From the NCBI GenBank assembly GCA_022264855.1, contig JABYQU010000030.1, forward strand, positions 186,001 to 250,000: a stretch of DNA of 64,000 nucleotides, given 5' to 3'. This document shows, in pieces, positions 1 through 13,584 of the stretch (the stretch's first letter is position 1; each line of letters begins with the position of its first letter). The stretch comes from Lenzites betulinus (Eukaryota > Basidiomycota > Agaricomycetes > Polyporales > Polyporaceae). Made by a program: the position numbers and the translations under genes. Under the pieces are notes generated by a model. It worked only from the letters and a program-made list of their open reading frames with translations. It did no database searches and had not been told where the DNA came from.

Positions 1-2969
1 ATGTGCACACTAACGGGGACTTCGGCGTCAGGTAGAAGCTGTTACAGCGAAGGAAGTGACTCACGTTTCGAGAGTATGAAGTACACGCCGGTGTAGATGA
101 AGGACGTGCGTCGTGTGATGAACTACAGGCGAGCGAGGCGTAACGTCAGATGAGTCGTGTTTATGACGCTTGAGGGGCGAGAAATCTTACGAAGATGATA
201 CATAATGCACTTCCTATTCTATTATGATGCAACAGCGTGAGTGGACCGACCCTGCATTTTTCGAGATTGTGCGCACATGGTAAGGATTCCTGTATTCACG
301 ACGTACATGGTGATCGTCCGGATCACCAGGTCGAGCCTATGGAAAAGTCGAATCACTCGAAGCTCACTATCACACCAACGAGGAGCATATACCGTTGAAG
401 CCCAGTTCGGAACCTTCGGAGTACGACAAACATTGCTGCAGCAATGAGCGAATCCGCCACAATTTGACACGGGAACCCGCTATACAGCAGCCACTAGAGA
501 GGCGACGAGTCAATGACGACAAGGAAGGTCTGGTGTGTCGCGTACCTGTAGATCCCCTGCCTGGGCCCACAACTTTAGGCGAACCCTAGGGGCGGCCAAA
601 ATGGATCACGCCAGTCAGCAACATGCGTTTAGATGCACACAAGGTACTTACTCCTGCCCCGCGAACGCTGCACGGGAATGGCAATTCACTGAGCAAATCG
701 ATTGAACACACAAGCACGTGCATACCTAACGCTAATCCTGCGGCGTGGGTTAGCGCTTTAGCGTAGCAATGACATACATCGATGAATATGCGCACCAGAG
801 ACGAGCACCGAGAGGATGGCCTTGAACAAACGTAGTCAGTGATCAGAATTAGTGCTGGCGGCTGGAAACGTAGACAACGACCAGTACATACTATGATACT
901 TGGGACGAGCCACCTTTTGCCGCTCACTGCACAGAATCAGGATATAAGCGGGGTAGAGGCAGCAACCGATAGAACGTACATCTCCATATTCGATATGCGT
1001 AACCTCTACTGGGCGGTCAGTGAACGGATGTGGGAAGAACCTGAACGACCTACAATCTCACTAACAATCCGTTAATCTCCTACGAAACGATGTCTTTTAG
1101 ATGCTGTCAGAAAGGTGCGTGCTGGTGTGCGGCGTACAGAGATAATAACGATAGCCTAGCAATTGGTGATACTGTCAGCACGAAGTCGGCCGCATGGAAT
1201 CGAGATCGACTCACTCCAAGTGTCCAAGGTGGCTTCGAAAGCATAGTGACATCCCCACGCTGTATCACCAGGTAGGTGGCGATGGTGTGTGTCATTAGGG
1301 ATACGTGTAGTGTATCGACAATCCTGATAGGGGCGCGGCATGAGCACCATGTCAAGAGGGATGAGGCGATCTTGATGAGATCTCACCACAACGCAGAGAC
1401 CTTGTTGACAAGTCTAAGTCAGTTTGCTACGATACCGTATGGGAGCGGGGGCGTACAAGGTATATGCAAGGCGGCACGGGCGGCTTCCCATACCGCCTGA
1501 AGTAGATAACTGCTTGCCCGGTTGTAATTCCGTACAAACTGGGGTGGGTGACGGGTCATTACCGGACTATCCTCAGGGAATAGATGGCACGACTTTAAAC
1601 AGACACTCACGCCAATGAGATGCCGAAACCAATCAGCTCGACCCCGATGGTAGAGTCGAGATCCGGGAGGTCACCAGTAGACATACGCCTATCGACCGGT
1701 TCACGCGCATACAGCAAGGGCTTCAAGCAATTGCAGACGTCATCCGCAGTCAATCTGAGGAGTACAGATCCTACTAATAGTATGGTAAGCTAATCAGGCT
1801 CGCACGATCATAGTAAGGTAGACATATGGACGTACTGGTGCACAGTCCCCGAGCGACAGCGGCGCTATGTCCTCTCCGGACGCAAAGGATCCAACCGTAA
1901 GTCTCGAATTGTTTAAAGTCGCTGAGATCACAGTCCGTTGGATACGAAAGGCGAAAAGTAGCGTCTCGCTGGTGTCGTTGAGGAAGAGCGGTTCCCCAAA
2001 GCTGCACAAAGTGGTTGCGCGACGGTAAGTGGTCATGTATACCTATGGAAGGGCGGTCTATAATGCTCGTGAGAAGGAATCGAGGGCTCGTATTGAGTCC
2101 GAGGAGTACGAAGGGGTACGACTAAACAGAAACCTTGAAGTGATGCGATTGGCTGCTCGGCAAGTTCGACTTCTACGGAGTGCCGCACTATTTGCGTGAC
2201 CCAACTTACCGTCATAGATATGCCGTGCTTGTCATGATAATGAGGGGCTGTAGGCCACAATAGGTATACCTTATGGCATTCTTTTCGACTATGGAGGACA
2301 GCGCGTTGTCCGGTAAGATGCACATGATCCGGACGCCATTCAGTTGAAAGTTGGCGGAGAGGACATGCGGTTCCCATGAATGTGCTTCCGGGCTGCTCGG
2401 GTAGGACTGAGAAAATTGTGGGATGCGTGAATGGGTATACGCGTCAAGATTGTGAGATTTCCGTCTGCGGACAAAGGGGAACGAATGAGTCCAAGGTGGA
2501 GGTCGTAGTATCCGGAGCGCCAAACGAGGGGAAGCTTGTATGAAGGCGGCATTCTCCGGAAGCGGATCACCAGGGATCACCCGAGCTGGTAGTTAGTGCG
2601 CAATAGTCCGACATGGCCATGGGTCACACATACAAATTCAAACGATGTGTAAGAGAACTGCTGAGTGCAATGCCAGCATTCTCAGTACTATGTACGTACA
2701 GAAAACGGTTCCACTACTAGTACGACGACTTGGGCTTGGCAGAGCAAGTTCGCCGTGACGGAACGCATGGCCAGACGGTAACAGACGATTCGCACAACAT
2801 TTACTTGAGTAAAGAACTACGTTACAGAGATGAGCAGAGAAGGAAGGATAAGCTTGAAGAGAAGCTGCCACATAAGGTATAGTACCATACGCCAACTCCT
2901 GCGTTGTTATCAAAAAGGGTGTCCAGACTGTAATAATGTGGAAGAACATACCCATGGGCGCTGTGGAAG
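1..2969. other. Gene-free stretch
   Basis: No open frame here reads like a protein. Frames are short, overlap at random on both strands and carry no recognisable motif, and I see no credible run of exons with matching splice sites. I also see no tRNA, tandem repeat or hairpin that stands out. By eye it looks less GC-rich than the genes that follow. It may be decayed transposon or plain intergenic DNA, but nothing in the sequence decides this. Confidence 0.6.
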
Positions 2970-4106
2970 CTATCTTGGCCTGTCCCTCCTGGGGTATGAG
3001 TCTGGTAAGTCCTCCCCGTGCGAGTCGCGGGCTCTGGCTTCTGCGGCCTCTTCCCACAGCGAGCTGCCGCCACAAGCCGCGTGAGCCCACTCTTCCCAAC
3101 GCTCGACGCCTTGTCGGGGGGATAGGAAAACGTGCAGCCTGTCATCACGTTCTCGCGCGAGCCGGACCAGGGTGCGGAATACGTTCTTGGGAGAGGTGTT
3201 GTCTTGTGGTGGGTAGAGAGCGACCTCATGCCGCGGGTTTGTTGTAAAATCATGCTCGTCGACCGTTAGGACGAGCATCGTCAGCGCCCGATGCTTCAAG
3301 ACGTCCCCCGGCAAGTGAAATCTATCTAGGTTAAGGTTGTTCACGACGTCGAGGTACGGCAGCGCGAGATGTGTGAGATTCGGCAGGAGGTTATAAGGGC
3401 AGAATTCCGAGACCTTCAAGGAGAGCATGCGCAGGTGCGTGATATTATGGCATAGCCGCGTCCCGTTCTGAAGTTGCACCCCGACGAGGGGTTCCCACTG
3501 GAATCGGAAGGTATGAGTGATAAGGGTGATTGACCTAAGACGTTGTAAAAAGGGATATCCCGACGGCGCGGTGGCGGACGATTGGCTATCGGCGTGCTGA
3601 GCAGTACTGGCGTTGTATTCCTTAAGCGCTTGCAATACGATGTGGATATGCGAAGGCAAAAGAGCCAGGTTCTCGACGTTTGGACACGCTAGGAAGACGT
3701 TATCGGCGGGGGTCTGTGGGACGCTCGAGAGATTCCACAGGTTGCGCACGAAGTGACCCCATCTCAGTGGTACAGACGGACGAGGTCGCAACTGGGATGT
3801 GGCTTTACCGGAGGAGAGAGTAGTTTGGAATGATAATGGCCGCGATTCGTGGACGATGGTTGCGAACAGGTAGGGAAGCGCGATGGCTCGAGCCCAACTA
3901 CACAACAGAGAGACTGCCCGAGCACCAGAGTAGGAAGCGCGCGCGGTTTCCTCCAAAATTTGGATGATGAGCTCCGTAGGAAGTGCCGGGGAAGGACTTG
4001 AGATAAATCCTGCGATGTGCGACATATCCATGTGGGTGTGGATATATTGGGGGAGAGGTGGTGCAAAAGAAGGCGAGGAAAACTTGAGGGCAGGTCGGTC
4101 AGTCAC
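2970..4106 (-). CDS. F-box-like protein of the basidiomycete type
   Basis: An uninterrupted frame of 378 residues. Near residues 40-90 it has the F-box-like pattern common in Agaricomycetes: LPTELIIQILEE, then a Cys/Trp-containing helix (LLCSWARAIALPYLF) ending in a short strand. The rest is a Leu-rich stretch with NLTHLALPYL-like segments, which fits degenerate leucine-rich repeats. Such proteins are expected to be substrate adaptors of SCF ubiquitin ligases, but these families are large and few members have known targets. The first Met (4106) is used; a start about 26 codons later (MDMSHIAGF) is equally possible. No intron is needed. It is tail-to-tail with nothing on its left and lies downstream of UTP20 on the same strand. 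Confidence 0.75.
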   Translation of the reverse strand: MTDRPALKFSSPSFAPPLPQYIHTHMDMSHIAGFISSPSPALPTELIIQILEETARASYSGARAVSLLCSWARAIALPYLFATIVHESRPLSFQTTLSSGKATSQLRPRPSVPLRWGHFVRNLWNLSSVPQTPADNVFLACPNVENLALLPSHIHIVLQALKEYNASTAQHADSQSSATAPSGYPFLQRLRSITLITHTFRFQWEPLVGVQLQNGTRLCHNITHLRMLSLKVSEFCPYNLLPNLTHLALPYLDVVNNLNLDRFHLPGDVLKHRALTMLVLTVDEHDFTTNPRHEVALYPPQDNTSPKNVFRTLVRLARERDDRLHVFLSPRQGVERWEEWAHAACGGSSLWEEAAEARARDSHGEDLPDSYPRRDRPR

Positions 4107-4729
4107 AAGATGTCAAGCACCGTCGCCCCAGGTACGCTCACTTCTAGTACTGGGCGTATGTGAGAGTCCCGGGAAAGAGTCAAAGATGAATTGAAGAGTA
4201 CCTGATGATGTAGAGCAAAGAAAGTACTCCGAGGCCCAGTGATCAAGCTTTCAAGGAGAGCGTCGGAGGAGTCCGACATGGTGTCCCCATTAAGCGCCGC
4301 TCCACATTATCAAGCTGTATATGCACTAGTGTAGTAGCTATGAGGATCGTCCTCACGAGCCATGGCCGACTTCTTGCAAGCCTTGAACACACGTCACTAG
4401 GCCGGTCGCTTGTTTACAGAGTCCGGATTGCCCCTACCAGACGCGCTACATTATTGAGCCCAGGGCCAAAACTGCCGGGATCTTGTGCTCGACTTAGAAC
4501 TGCAAATATTCTCGAGTGTGATGGTTTATGTAATTGTGTACAACATCACAGTTGTATACGACCAAGTATTATACGCCGCAGGTTAGCCCACGAGATTCTG
4601 AACTGCCCCGAGTGAAGATAACGTGATTGGATGCTTCTGGATCATGCTTCTCTCCTTCGCTTCGTGCGCCCCTTGTGTTGCCTAAGGTACACTGTGAGGA
4701 CGGTACGGTGATTCGTACAGAAAAATCAC
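4107..4729. other. Intergenic region between UTP20 and the F-box-like gene
   Basis: About 620 bases separate the UTP20 stop from the F-box-like start, both genes reading leftward. It should hold the UTP20 3' UTR and the promoter of the F-box-like gene. No coding frame, RNA gene or clear repeat is visible. Confidence 0.6.
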
Positions 4730-7700
4730 TCACATAAACACGTCATTCTTCCGCTTTCGACTTTCCTTCTTCGCAACGTTCCGATGAATCTTCCTCGACG
4801 CGGCAGCGGCGGGATTCGTCGTGGTCTTGGTGCGTCGCGTAAGAGGACTGAAACACACCGAAAGTACGATGACATACCTGAACAACACGAGCCGTCCTCC
4901 GATCGCGCCGGACGGTAAGGACCTTCTGGCGGATGTCGTTGTATACATGCGCGAACTTTGTCGTGCCGACCTTGCTCTGTACGAGGTCTTGCAGCTCAAT
5001 AGCCAATGTCTTGAGCTCATCTGCGGCAACGGTTTGAATCGAGCGGTACATCTCAGACGAAAGATCTTACCCATTTGGGGATCCCGGATGGTATCCTCCT
5101 CCACGATACGGTATACGGGCGAAAGAACATGGATGAGGAATCGCTCGACATCGGTGGCCTGCATGTGGGAAACCATGGCTGCGAACCACTTAAGGATCGC
5201 CGTGGGTTGTTGCGACCAATTGGGCTACAAATGCCGCATCAGTATAGGAGGAACCTCGAACGCTCATGTCGACTTACGGGGATGCCAGACTTGTTTCGCC
5301 GGTGAATGAGGGCCGAGCGTGTCTGATAGGACAACTTCGTAAACAACCACGGGAGCGGGTGGTCGTCTTTCGATGCGGCGTCACCATCTTCGTCTCCCGA
5401 CTGCTCGTCGCTCGAAGCGCCATCTGCAGATTCGTGATCCTGTACATCGACTCCGACACCGCGCACGGGAAGCTCGATGGCGTAGAAACATTTGCCGATG
5501 TAGAAGAGATTCTTCACGACCTGCAGACCCAGAGCCTCGTCGAGATTCTCGCTCTTGAGCTGCAGAGACAGTTTCGCAGCGATCTCCTTCATGCCGGCCC
5601 GAGAGAATGGCGATGATTCCGAAGACTCCTCCCGAGGTAAGCTTACCGGTACAGCGGCGTAGAGCATCCCCAACAGACGAGAAGCGGCAGTTCGCACCCA
5701 AGTGTGAGGGAAGAGTAGGAGTGTGGTCACGGCCGGCCAATCCACCTTGTCTTCCTGAGTGGTGAAGTCGGCTCTGTCGTGCAGTATCTTCGAGAAGACG
5801 AGGAGAGTGTGATAGGGTGTCTGCCATTGGGACACGACGGCGTCCACGTTGTCTTCATCGTCACTCTCATCCGCCACGGCAGCAGATTCTACCTCGAGAG
5901 CACAGCGTCGGAGGATACCGTTCATATCATCCATCATGGACGCTATGTAGGGACCGGCGTCACGCTTGAGGAAGTCGACCACGAGCCCGTACAGCTGCGC
6001 TGAGACACGAGTGAGCTGGGGTTGGGACTGCTGCACCGCCCAAGAATGGATATGGGACATGATGACGTTGCGCTGCGCCGTCTCCAGACGAGTGAGGAGG
6101 CCCTTGATGAGCTCTGCGGCCATCTCCCGGCACTTCGCCGATTCGTCGTTGGCGATGACCATGACAAGCCCGACGAACAGAAGGTCGCCGTACTCCTGCA
6201 TGAGGCTCGTCTCGAACTTGGCGACGATGGCACCAAGGAGCTCCATGACAGACTTGCGGCCACTCTCATAGACGTACGACAGGTTCTTGACGAGGAACGT
6301 CATTTGGTTCTTCAGCCGACCCTTGCCCTGAGGATAGTCGAGGAGGAACTGAAGGAGAGCGCCGCGACAGAGCTCTTGCACCTGAGAGGACTGGTTTGTC
6401 ACCATGATCTCCGCGACCTTGTCCATGATGTCGTATATTTCGGGCACAACGAATCGGCGGGCAACGATGGCACGAAGCATTGTGAACACCGCGGATTGAC
6501 GCTCGGGCTCCTCCAAGTCGGGGGCGAGGAGTTCCAGGAGGTAGACCAAGTCTTTCTCCTTCACTTGCGCGCCCGGATGGTCGCGGAGGATGGCGGCGAG
6601 TGACTTGAACGCAGTCTGCACGGTATCGGGCTCGGTCGAACCAGCTTGCTTGACGATGTCGATAATCTGGCGGACGAAGACAGGCAAGGACTTGTCGATC
6701 GACTTCAGAGGACATTTGACGATGGCCGCCGCTGATTTCAGGCCCGGAACTATGACTTGCATGTGCGAGGAGTAGAGGGTGTTGCCTATCACGCTGACCA
6801 TAGGTTCGAGGCGCGATATGACCTTGGGATCTTTGAAGTCGAATCGGCCGCGGCGATATGCAGTGTTGAACAGGTCTAAGCCAAAACTGACGAAGCTGGA
6901 AGGTGGTCAGTATCGAAACTAGCCATTATACGTTACAACTTACCGGAATGAGTTATTCGCATAATGGTTCGTATCTGAGTTGAGACGACGTTTGACTTGG
7001 ACGAGCGCTTGGTCCTTGCCCCTTCTACCCTTTCCTCGCGCCTGCATCTTCGGTGCCTCCTGTAAGAAGCGGGCGTTCTGGCTAATCAGGGTATGGCAGA
7101 GAACAAGTAGCTCGGTCGGCACAAGATGGGCATTGGAGTTAAGCCCACTCGCGATTCGTCGCAACACTTCCTCCGCCTGCTGCATGACTTTCAACGTCTC
7201 GGTCTCCTGCAAGATGTTGCGGATAGGGAGCAAAAGGCTGCTGATCTTCGGAGGAGTGACGAACTTGGCCAGGATGGCGAACGAATCAATGCCTTTGGAC
7301 GATGAGGCCCGTACCTCGCGCATCTTCGTCTTGAAGCCTTCCGCCTGGACGTCTTTGCCCGATTCGCCGAAGATGACCTCTGCAGAAAGAGCCGCGATGT
7401 CGTTGACGCAATTATCGAGCGTGTGAAAGACTGCCGCGCGCTCGCCAGATGTTATGTGAACGAGGACGGCGTGGACAGAGTACGCTAGGACGTGTAGATG
7501 GGGTCCACGGAGGAGTGCAGCGCGCATTTCGCGCACCATGAGGGGAAGATATCCAGGTCCAAGACTGATAGCGATGCGGCAGAAAGTCTCCCGCGCAAGA
7601 TCCCTAGTCTCCTGAGACCTGCTACGCAACACCTGACTGAGAACGGTCAATAGCTTGGAGATCTGCGCGTCGCGATGCTCCTGAGGAAGGTGCTTCGCGA

Positions 7701-10700
7701 TCTGCACTATACCCGTCGAGACAGGAATTCTCAAGCTGTCCCCCGTCTCGTCACGCTTCTCCAGATACGTGATGAGGCTCGGAAGCAAGCGCAGGTTGAC
7801 CGCATCCTGGATACGAGCCACCTTCGAGGGGCCCTGGGGAGCCTTGTGAGTCGGAACCACCTCGGCCTCGACCTCAATTGGCGTCTTCTCTTCAGCTGCG
7901 GGATCCTCCTCCGCCTCGTCGTGGGCCTCGTCCGCGAGCGCCATGTCGACCACTTCGTCCTCCTTCACCGTCTCCTCCATGGGGAAATGGAAGCTATCCA
8001 GGATCGCCACGATGGCACGAACGTACACTTTCTCGGAGGTGTCCTTCTGCTTCGCAAGCTTCAGGTAACGCTGCACGAGGGCGTAGTAAGCGCCCCAATT
8101 TAGCTGTTTAGCCATTTGGCCCGTCGCAATGATCGCCTCGTTGACGAGATGGTGGTGCAGCGACTCGGTAGGGACGATGTAGTTGCCGACAAGGGGGATG
8201 AACACCTCGGCGAGCGTCGTGCTCCGAAGATGGCCTTGTTCAGAATACTCGGCGAGGCGTCGGATAGCACGATGACGACGGTGGATCTGGACGTGGTGGA
8301 TGTTGTTGAAGAAGTTAGCCTCCTCATCGCCGCCTGCGAGCAAGACACGCATTTCCTGCAGGGTGTCGATCTTGACACATCTCGCGACCGCATGAGAGAG
8401 GACGCTGAGTAGTTCCGCGCGCACGAGTTCTGCCTTCGAATGCAGGCCGTTCTTGACTCCAGGATAGAGCACCTTCAAGAACGTCTCCTCGTAGTCACCT
8501 TGTTGGTCCGCAACGTGATCGATAAACCGCTTGAGAGCGTTCGCTGCGTTACTCCGGATTGTGAGCTCGAGGGGGTCTTGGATGAAGCTCAGCATGTTGT
8601 AGATGACAGGGAGCCAGTCACGACATGAGAACGTCTTGTAGAGCTCCTCGTTGAGCTGGGTGAACGCTGTAAGACGGCGATCAAAGTCGGGCTCCTCCAG
8701 ACGCTTTGTAGAGTAGGCATTCAAGGAAGTCATGAGGTCCGCTAGCGGCGAAATTGAAGGCTGGACGTCAGCGAGGCATCGGAATGCTTTCACTAGTGCG
8801 ATACGAGCATTCCTAGAGCGCAAGGTCTGGAAGAGCTGAGCCAAGAGAGTGTATGTTTTCACAAACGCCGGGCTTTCGGCATCCGAAAGCTCCTGAATGA
8901 GAGGGAAAAGGCTACACAGGATGATGGCCATGTCGACCTTGATCTTCTCCGGGACCGTCTTGTGAGGCTTTCTGAGGAGCGGCGAGAAGAGGTCGAGAAG
9001 CATCTGTGCTTGTGTTCCATCGTAGAGATAGGGTGCGAGTTCAGAAAGGATGGAGATCTGGCGACGACCGAGTACATCCGTCACTGCGGTAGTACTGCCC
9101 TTGGACCTCGCGACTAGAGTGGACAGGTTTGTGAGCAGGTGCGAGACGTAGGGTTTGAAGACGGTCTCTAGGATGTCATTGTCGTCGACCGAGAGCGACT
9201 GTAACTGCTCGACGATATCGAAAACCTTCGAGATGACCGCTGGCTTCACGTTCGTCGCGATTAGGCAGTCGTAGATCTTCACGAGAGTGCGGGTGTCATA
9301 TCGCACGAGGTATTGCGCATACTCTCCGCGCTGCGCCCACGCGAAGAAGAGGTCCAGTAGAGCGGAAGGGGCTTGCGTGTTCTCGAGATCCAGAGAGGGC
9401 AAGCGAGGAGAAATGCAAGCACGGAAAGCCTCCGGCATATAGCGCGAGAAGTCATACGAGATGGGGGAGCGGAAGAAATCCGCGAAACGCTTCAAGCCAA
9501 GCTGGCGTACGGTTCGTAGAACGCGCGACGGGCCAACTGTGTCCTCGGCGTGCTCGTCCTCCTCAACTTCTGCATCCTCTTCCGCTGTATCGTCCGTATG
9601 GCTGTCCTTCTGCGCGTCAAGAGTTGCTTGGGCGTTTCCAACGAGGTCGAGCAGAGTCTCCAGCAGCTGAGGCCATCGTGCGACGATTCGGGAGCCTAGA
9701 TGCTTCAAGACGTCTCCGAGCAGTGTCAAGAACCCGACCTGCTGCTTCTCCGAGACACCCTCTAGCACAGGGATGATGGCGAAGTCGCCGTCTTGGGGTG
9801 GTCTCTCCCTTCTGATCGGCTCCAGCATGAGGTCCATAAGTAGGGGCAACTCCTCGTCGGAACACCCTGCAAGCGTTGACAGGATCGCCGCGCGACGGTC
9901 CGCGCCTCGCGTGCGGCCTTTCTTCTCGAGCATCATCCCGTAGAGAAGACGGATAATGACGTCGACGACCTCCCCGCGCTGCCCATCCGCGATTTGCGTG
10001 AAGTCTAGCTGCGTTAGCTCGTCCCGCCACTTCGTTTCATCCATGAGCGTCCGCAGGGTGTCCTCCCGCGATGTAAGCGCGGGCGACTTGTATGTGAGCA
10101 AGCAGGAGAGCGCGAGGCGTTGTAGCGTGCGGTCGGGGTGGGAAAGGAGCGAAATGTACAGCGCGTGCATCGTTTGGCTGGAGCGCAGTGCATTTGGGTT
10201 GGAGAACTTGGCGAAGAGTTTGAGCCACGCGGTGAGCTTGTACCGCGGGATTTTCGAGGATGCGTCCGGCCCCGCAAGAGTAAGGAAGTAGGGGATTAGA
10301 TCACGGTTGTGCCTCTCCGTAAGCGTCGAGCACTCTTCGAGGACACTGAGCACCTGGATCTCATACATCGTGGCATCAAACCGGTCTCCTGTAATCTGGC
10401 TCTGCAGAAAATGTTAACAGACTTTGAGGATGATGAAGTACACGATCGTACTTGTATGATGGCGTGCTCTGCTGCTATGTGATCTAGCCATCGAGCCAAA
10501 ACGGTACGCAGTTTGTGTGCGCTCGGATCCCTCCAGGTTCGTTCATCCTCCCACACATCATCACCCGCCTGTTCCGAGCCCTCCTTGATCCATGCGGGAT
10601 CTGAAGCGGCGTCCTTTGTTGCTGTGGACGCGTCCTGCAGTTCCCGAAAGAGTAACCCCCAGACGAGATATCCAAATCGTACGGATAGCGTGGATAGTGC

Positions 10701-13149
10701 ATTTACAGCGGGGGACCAGACAGGCTTTAGGTTGACCTTCAGTTGACCTAGTAGTTGTGAGTATATGCTCACAAACGAGGTTTCCAAGACGCGCTCACCG
10801 ATCAACCACCGCGCACATATCTCAGCCCCCAGCTCGTCTCCGTCTCTCACCACAACAGGTAATCGGGTGATACGCAAGACACGCTCTCGGACGCCCTGCA
10901 CATCCACAGAGACCTCCTCTGCCTGTAACGCTTTCTTGAGCACTTCCCCGGTACCATCGGGTACTTGGACTAGAGGGGACGTAAGCAAACGGAGCGCTTG
11001 CAGGCGCAAAGCTTGCGAATGCGATAGTAGTGAAGTCTTGAGTGCTGAGTACAAGGTCTCGAAGGAGACATGTGGCGACGCAGAGTGGCTGCAATTACAT
11101 ACGACATCAGAATTAGTGGAGATACTATAGTTCCCAGGCGTACCTTGATTGTACAAGGGGTGTCAATCCCTCCAATGCGTTTCCCGACCAACCCCACTGA
11201 GCAGTTATTTGCCCGGCCCACCGAGGAACATCAACCATGTCGGCCCATTCTGTCATGGGTCTCTGTGAAAGACGTCCGGTGCATGCCCCGATCACCCACG
11301 CTGAATTCGCGTATGTGCTCTCGTACTCGTCGCGAGGATTGGTGCTGTCCAGCGTTTCGTTGACGATGCGTACAAGTAGTTTCGACAGCGATGGAATCAG
11401 GCTGGACAGCTCCAGAACATGCTGTAGCGTTTGCACCTGCGTATGTTCGCGCACATGAGCTTGATGTTACTCTCTGAGCCGTGTGGGACCTACGTTCTGT
11501 TCGGTGTGCGACCACGATGCAAGTGCTTTCTCAGCCCATGACTGGAACCGTTGCTTCCACACTATGTCCATGTCCCCCAGCCGCTTATCCCTGTTCAGCG
11601 CAGCGAGGAGTTCGAGTGTCTGCGCCGGGTGCGATTCCAGCAGCTTGTGAGTGTTCGCAGAGACGTATGGTGAGGCGATCATCTTCCACCCGCCCCACGA
11701 CAAGTCGGATAGAGCCCCGGTAAGCTCGATGCCAAGTATTGCACGCTCCCAGGACCGATCAAGGACTTTGCGGCCGTGCGCTGTCCACAGCGCCATATCG
11801 CCGGCTGTGAGTGTGCTAGTCGCGAACTTCAACAACGACGAATGTGTGTCATCCTTCAGGGGGATCCGAGTGTATTCTGCGAGCAGGGTGGAGAGTTGCT
11901 TGTCTATCCGATGCGTTTGAGCACATTTTCATTTAATTGCACGAAGCACTCACGGGTCATTCTCGAGCCTTGGCGCACCGAACACACAACGCTAACGACG
12001 TCTAACACACGGGAAATATGTTCTTCGTGGGCTGCTTGGAGGACGTCAAGGTACTGAGAGACGATAACCTCGGAAATGGGAGCGAACTGCTCTGGGCCTT
12101 TGCAGTGGTGCACAAGTGCGGTGAACACACGTCGAACTAGGGTGAACGAGTCCTTGGGCGAGTTACTGGAGAGGTGAAAGCGAATGAGGGGCGCGATGAG
12201 GCTAGCCGTAGCGGTATGCAGCGTCTGGGAGACCGACTATGGCACATGTTAGAACACAGATCCATAGGATTAGGGTTGTCGGCATACCTTGCACGCAGTC
12301 ACAAATATCCATGCGCAAGCATCGCCCAGAGTCTCACCAGAGCTTGCGGCCACAGTCTGCACGCAATCATCCCTAAGCGAAACCTTTAGTCTTCGAAGGG
12401 TCGCCCCCCAGACTTCGGCAGTTGCACGTTGGACCTCGGGATGGCACCGCGGTAGAATATCAGCGAAGGCAGCCCAAGCCTGTGCGAGGAGTTCGGCATC
12501 CGCAGAAGGGACGAGAACGAATTTGAAAAGCCCAGAGAAGGTCGCAAGGAGTGTTGTCAGAGCATCGGCCGGCAGCGCCCTCGGGAGCAGATGCAGAAGG
12601 CGTTTGAGGATACGAGGGTACTCCGGGGCGAGTGTGGTGCGAAGGTCGTGTGCAAGTTTTTGGAACAGGCTACATATCTTGTTCACATCTGCGCGCAGGC
12701 TGACGACGAGAGGGCACTTACTCAAGTATGGCCTTCAGACCCTCGTAGTTACTCTTTTCCACGGCTCCCAGCCACAGCTCGACTATTTCTCTCCAATTGT
12801 GGAGAAGGAGCGGCATAGAGGCAGCCAGGGGTTCGGCATTCCGAGCGAGCTCAAGGAAGGCCGGCGCAAGGTTGAGCTCCTGCCATTGCAGGAGTGCTTC
12901 ATGGAAGTGCGAATCATTGTCCTGTACGCATCGTTAGAAGTGGACACTACGTTTAACGAATGAATCATCCACATACCTCGATCTCGTGATCGAATTTTGT
13001 CTGCTTGAATGCAGAGGGTAGATGGACCTCCTTCAAGGAGGCCTTGTACGACTGATGCTATAAACGACATGAGAACCTGTTAAGATGCAGAGGACGGGTG
13101 GGCGTACCCTGAAGCGTTTTGCCGGACGCTCATCCGGGTGCGAATCCAT
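4730..13149 (-). CDS. UTP20: UTP20, U3 snoRNP / small-subunit processome component
   Basis: A very large HEAT/ARM-type protein, about 2,550-2,600 residues after splicing, close to yeast (2,493) and human (2,785) UTP20. The family scaffolds the small-subunit processome in the nucleolus and is needed for 18S rRNA maturation. The start at 13149 (MDSHPDERPAKRFR) splices through introns 13058-13107 and 12922-12976 into the conserved start (SYKASLKEVHLP, HFHEALLQWQELNL). Two long exons (10368-6940 and 6801-5239) carry helical repeats with acidic inserts. The C-terminal half has the typical LPWLFTKLSYQTRSA segment. The last exons give DELKTLAIELQDLVQSKVGT and a basic tail ending RKRKNDVFM. Roughly ten short GT-AG introns are needed, for example the one between 10390 and 10450. 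All reading frames join without a break, so the gene looks intact. Confidence 0.92.
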
Positions 13150-13395
13150 GCGGCGTGTTAATCTGAAAGATCCTTGTTGCTGTGTGATTGGAGTCCAAGA
13201 GTCTTCGCCGGACCCAGGAGACGTACAGGCAGCTACCAGTCGAAAAGTGAGGCGAAGCGAGAGGGACACTATACCTGGAGGCGCCGAGGGACCTCTGCTA
13301 ATTTCTCGCTCGCTTCTTCAGCGCCTATCAGAGCGCGAGCTTCCTCCCAAATATAGGAATTCCCGACGTTTCTCACGGTGGCAGAAAAGACTCGG

Positions 13396-13584
13396 CTAGA
13401 TCGCGGCCTGGACCGAGTACTTGCCACATCTCCGAAACAGCGCAGTCACTCCGTCCACGACCATCTGCCGGGCGAACTCCTCATCACCCTTATACTCGCA
13501 GTTGCTGTGCAGCTGCCATCTCATCTCTTTCTCGTCCATATTCTCTAGGGCTCGAAGCTCGCGCAAGTGCTTGAATACCGCCAT
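13396..13584 (-). CDS. Possible small protein of 62 residues, unrecognised
   Basis: A frame of 62 codons with GC-rich third positions and a protein-like composition: charged N-terminal helix (KHLRELRALENMDEKEMRW), then EEFARQMVVDGVTALFRRCG. It has two Cys and no signal peptide or membrane segment. I do not recognise it. Its ATG sits on the same CATG palindrome as the ATG of the dehydrogenase on the other strand, so the two start codons overlap and no promoter space remains between them. Either this is a real small gene whose 5' leader lies antisense to the dehydrogenase, or a chance frame. Transcript data would decide. Confidence 0.35.
   Translation of the reverse strand: MAVFKHLRELRALENMDEKEMRWQLHSNCEYKGDEEFARQMVVDGVTALFRRCGKYSVQAAI

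Noticed and set aside
1..2969. Possible telomere-near or transposon remains at the left end
   Set aside because: No tandem telomere-type repeat, terminal repeat or transposase-like frame is visible.
6022..6603. 193-codon rightward frame inside UTP20
   Set aside because: It is antisense to a conserved UTP20 exon. The charged composition mirrors the Leu/Asp/Glu-rich coding strand.
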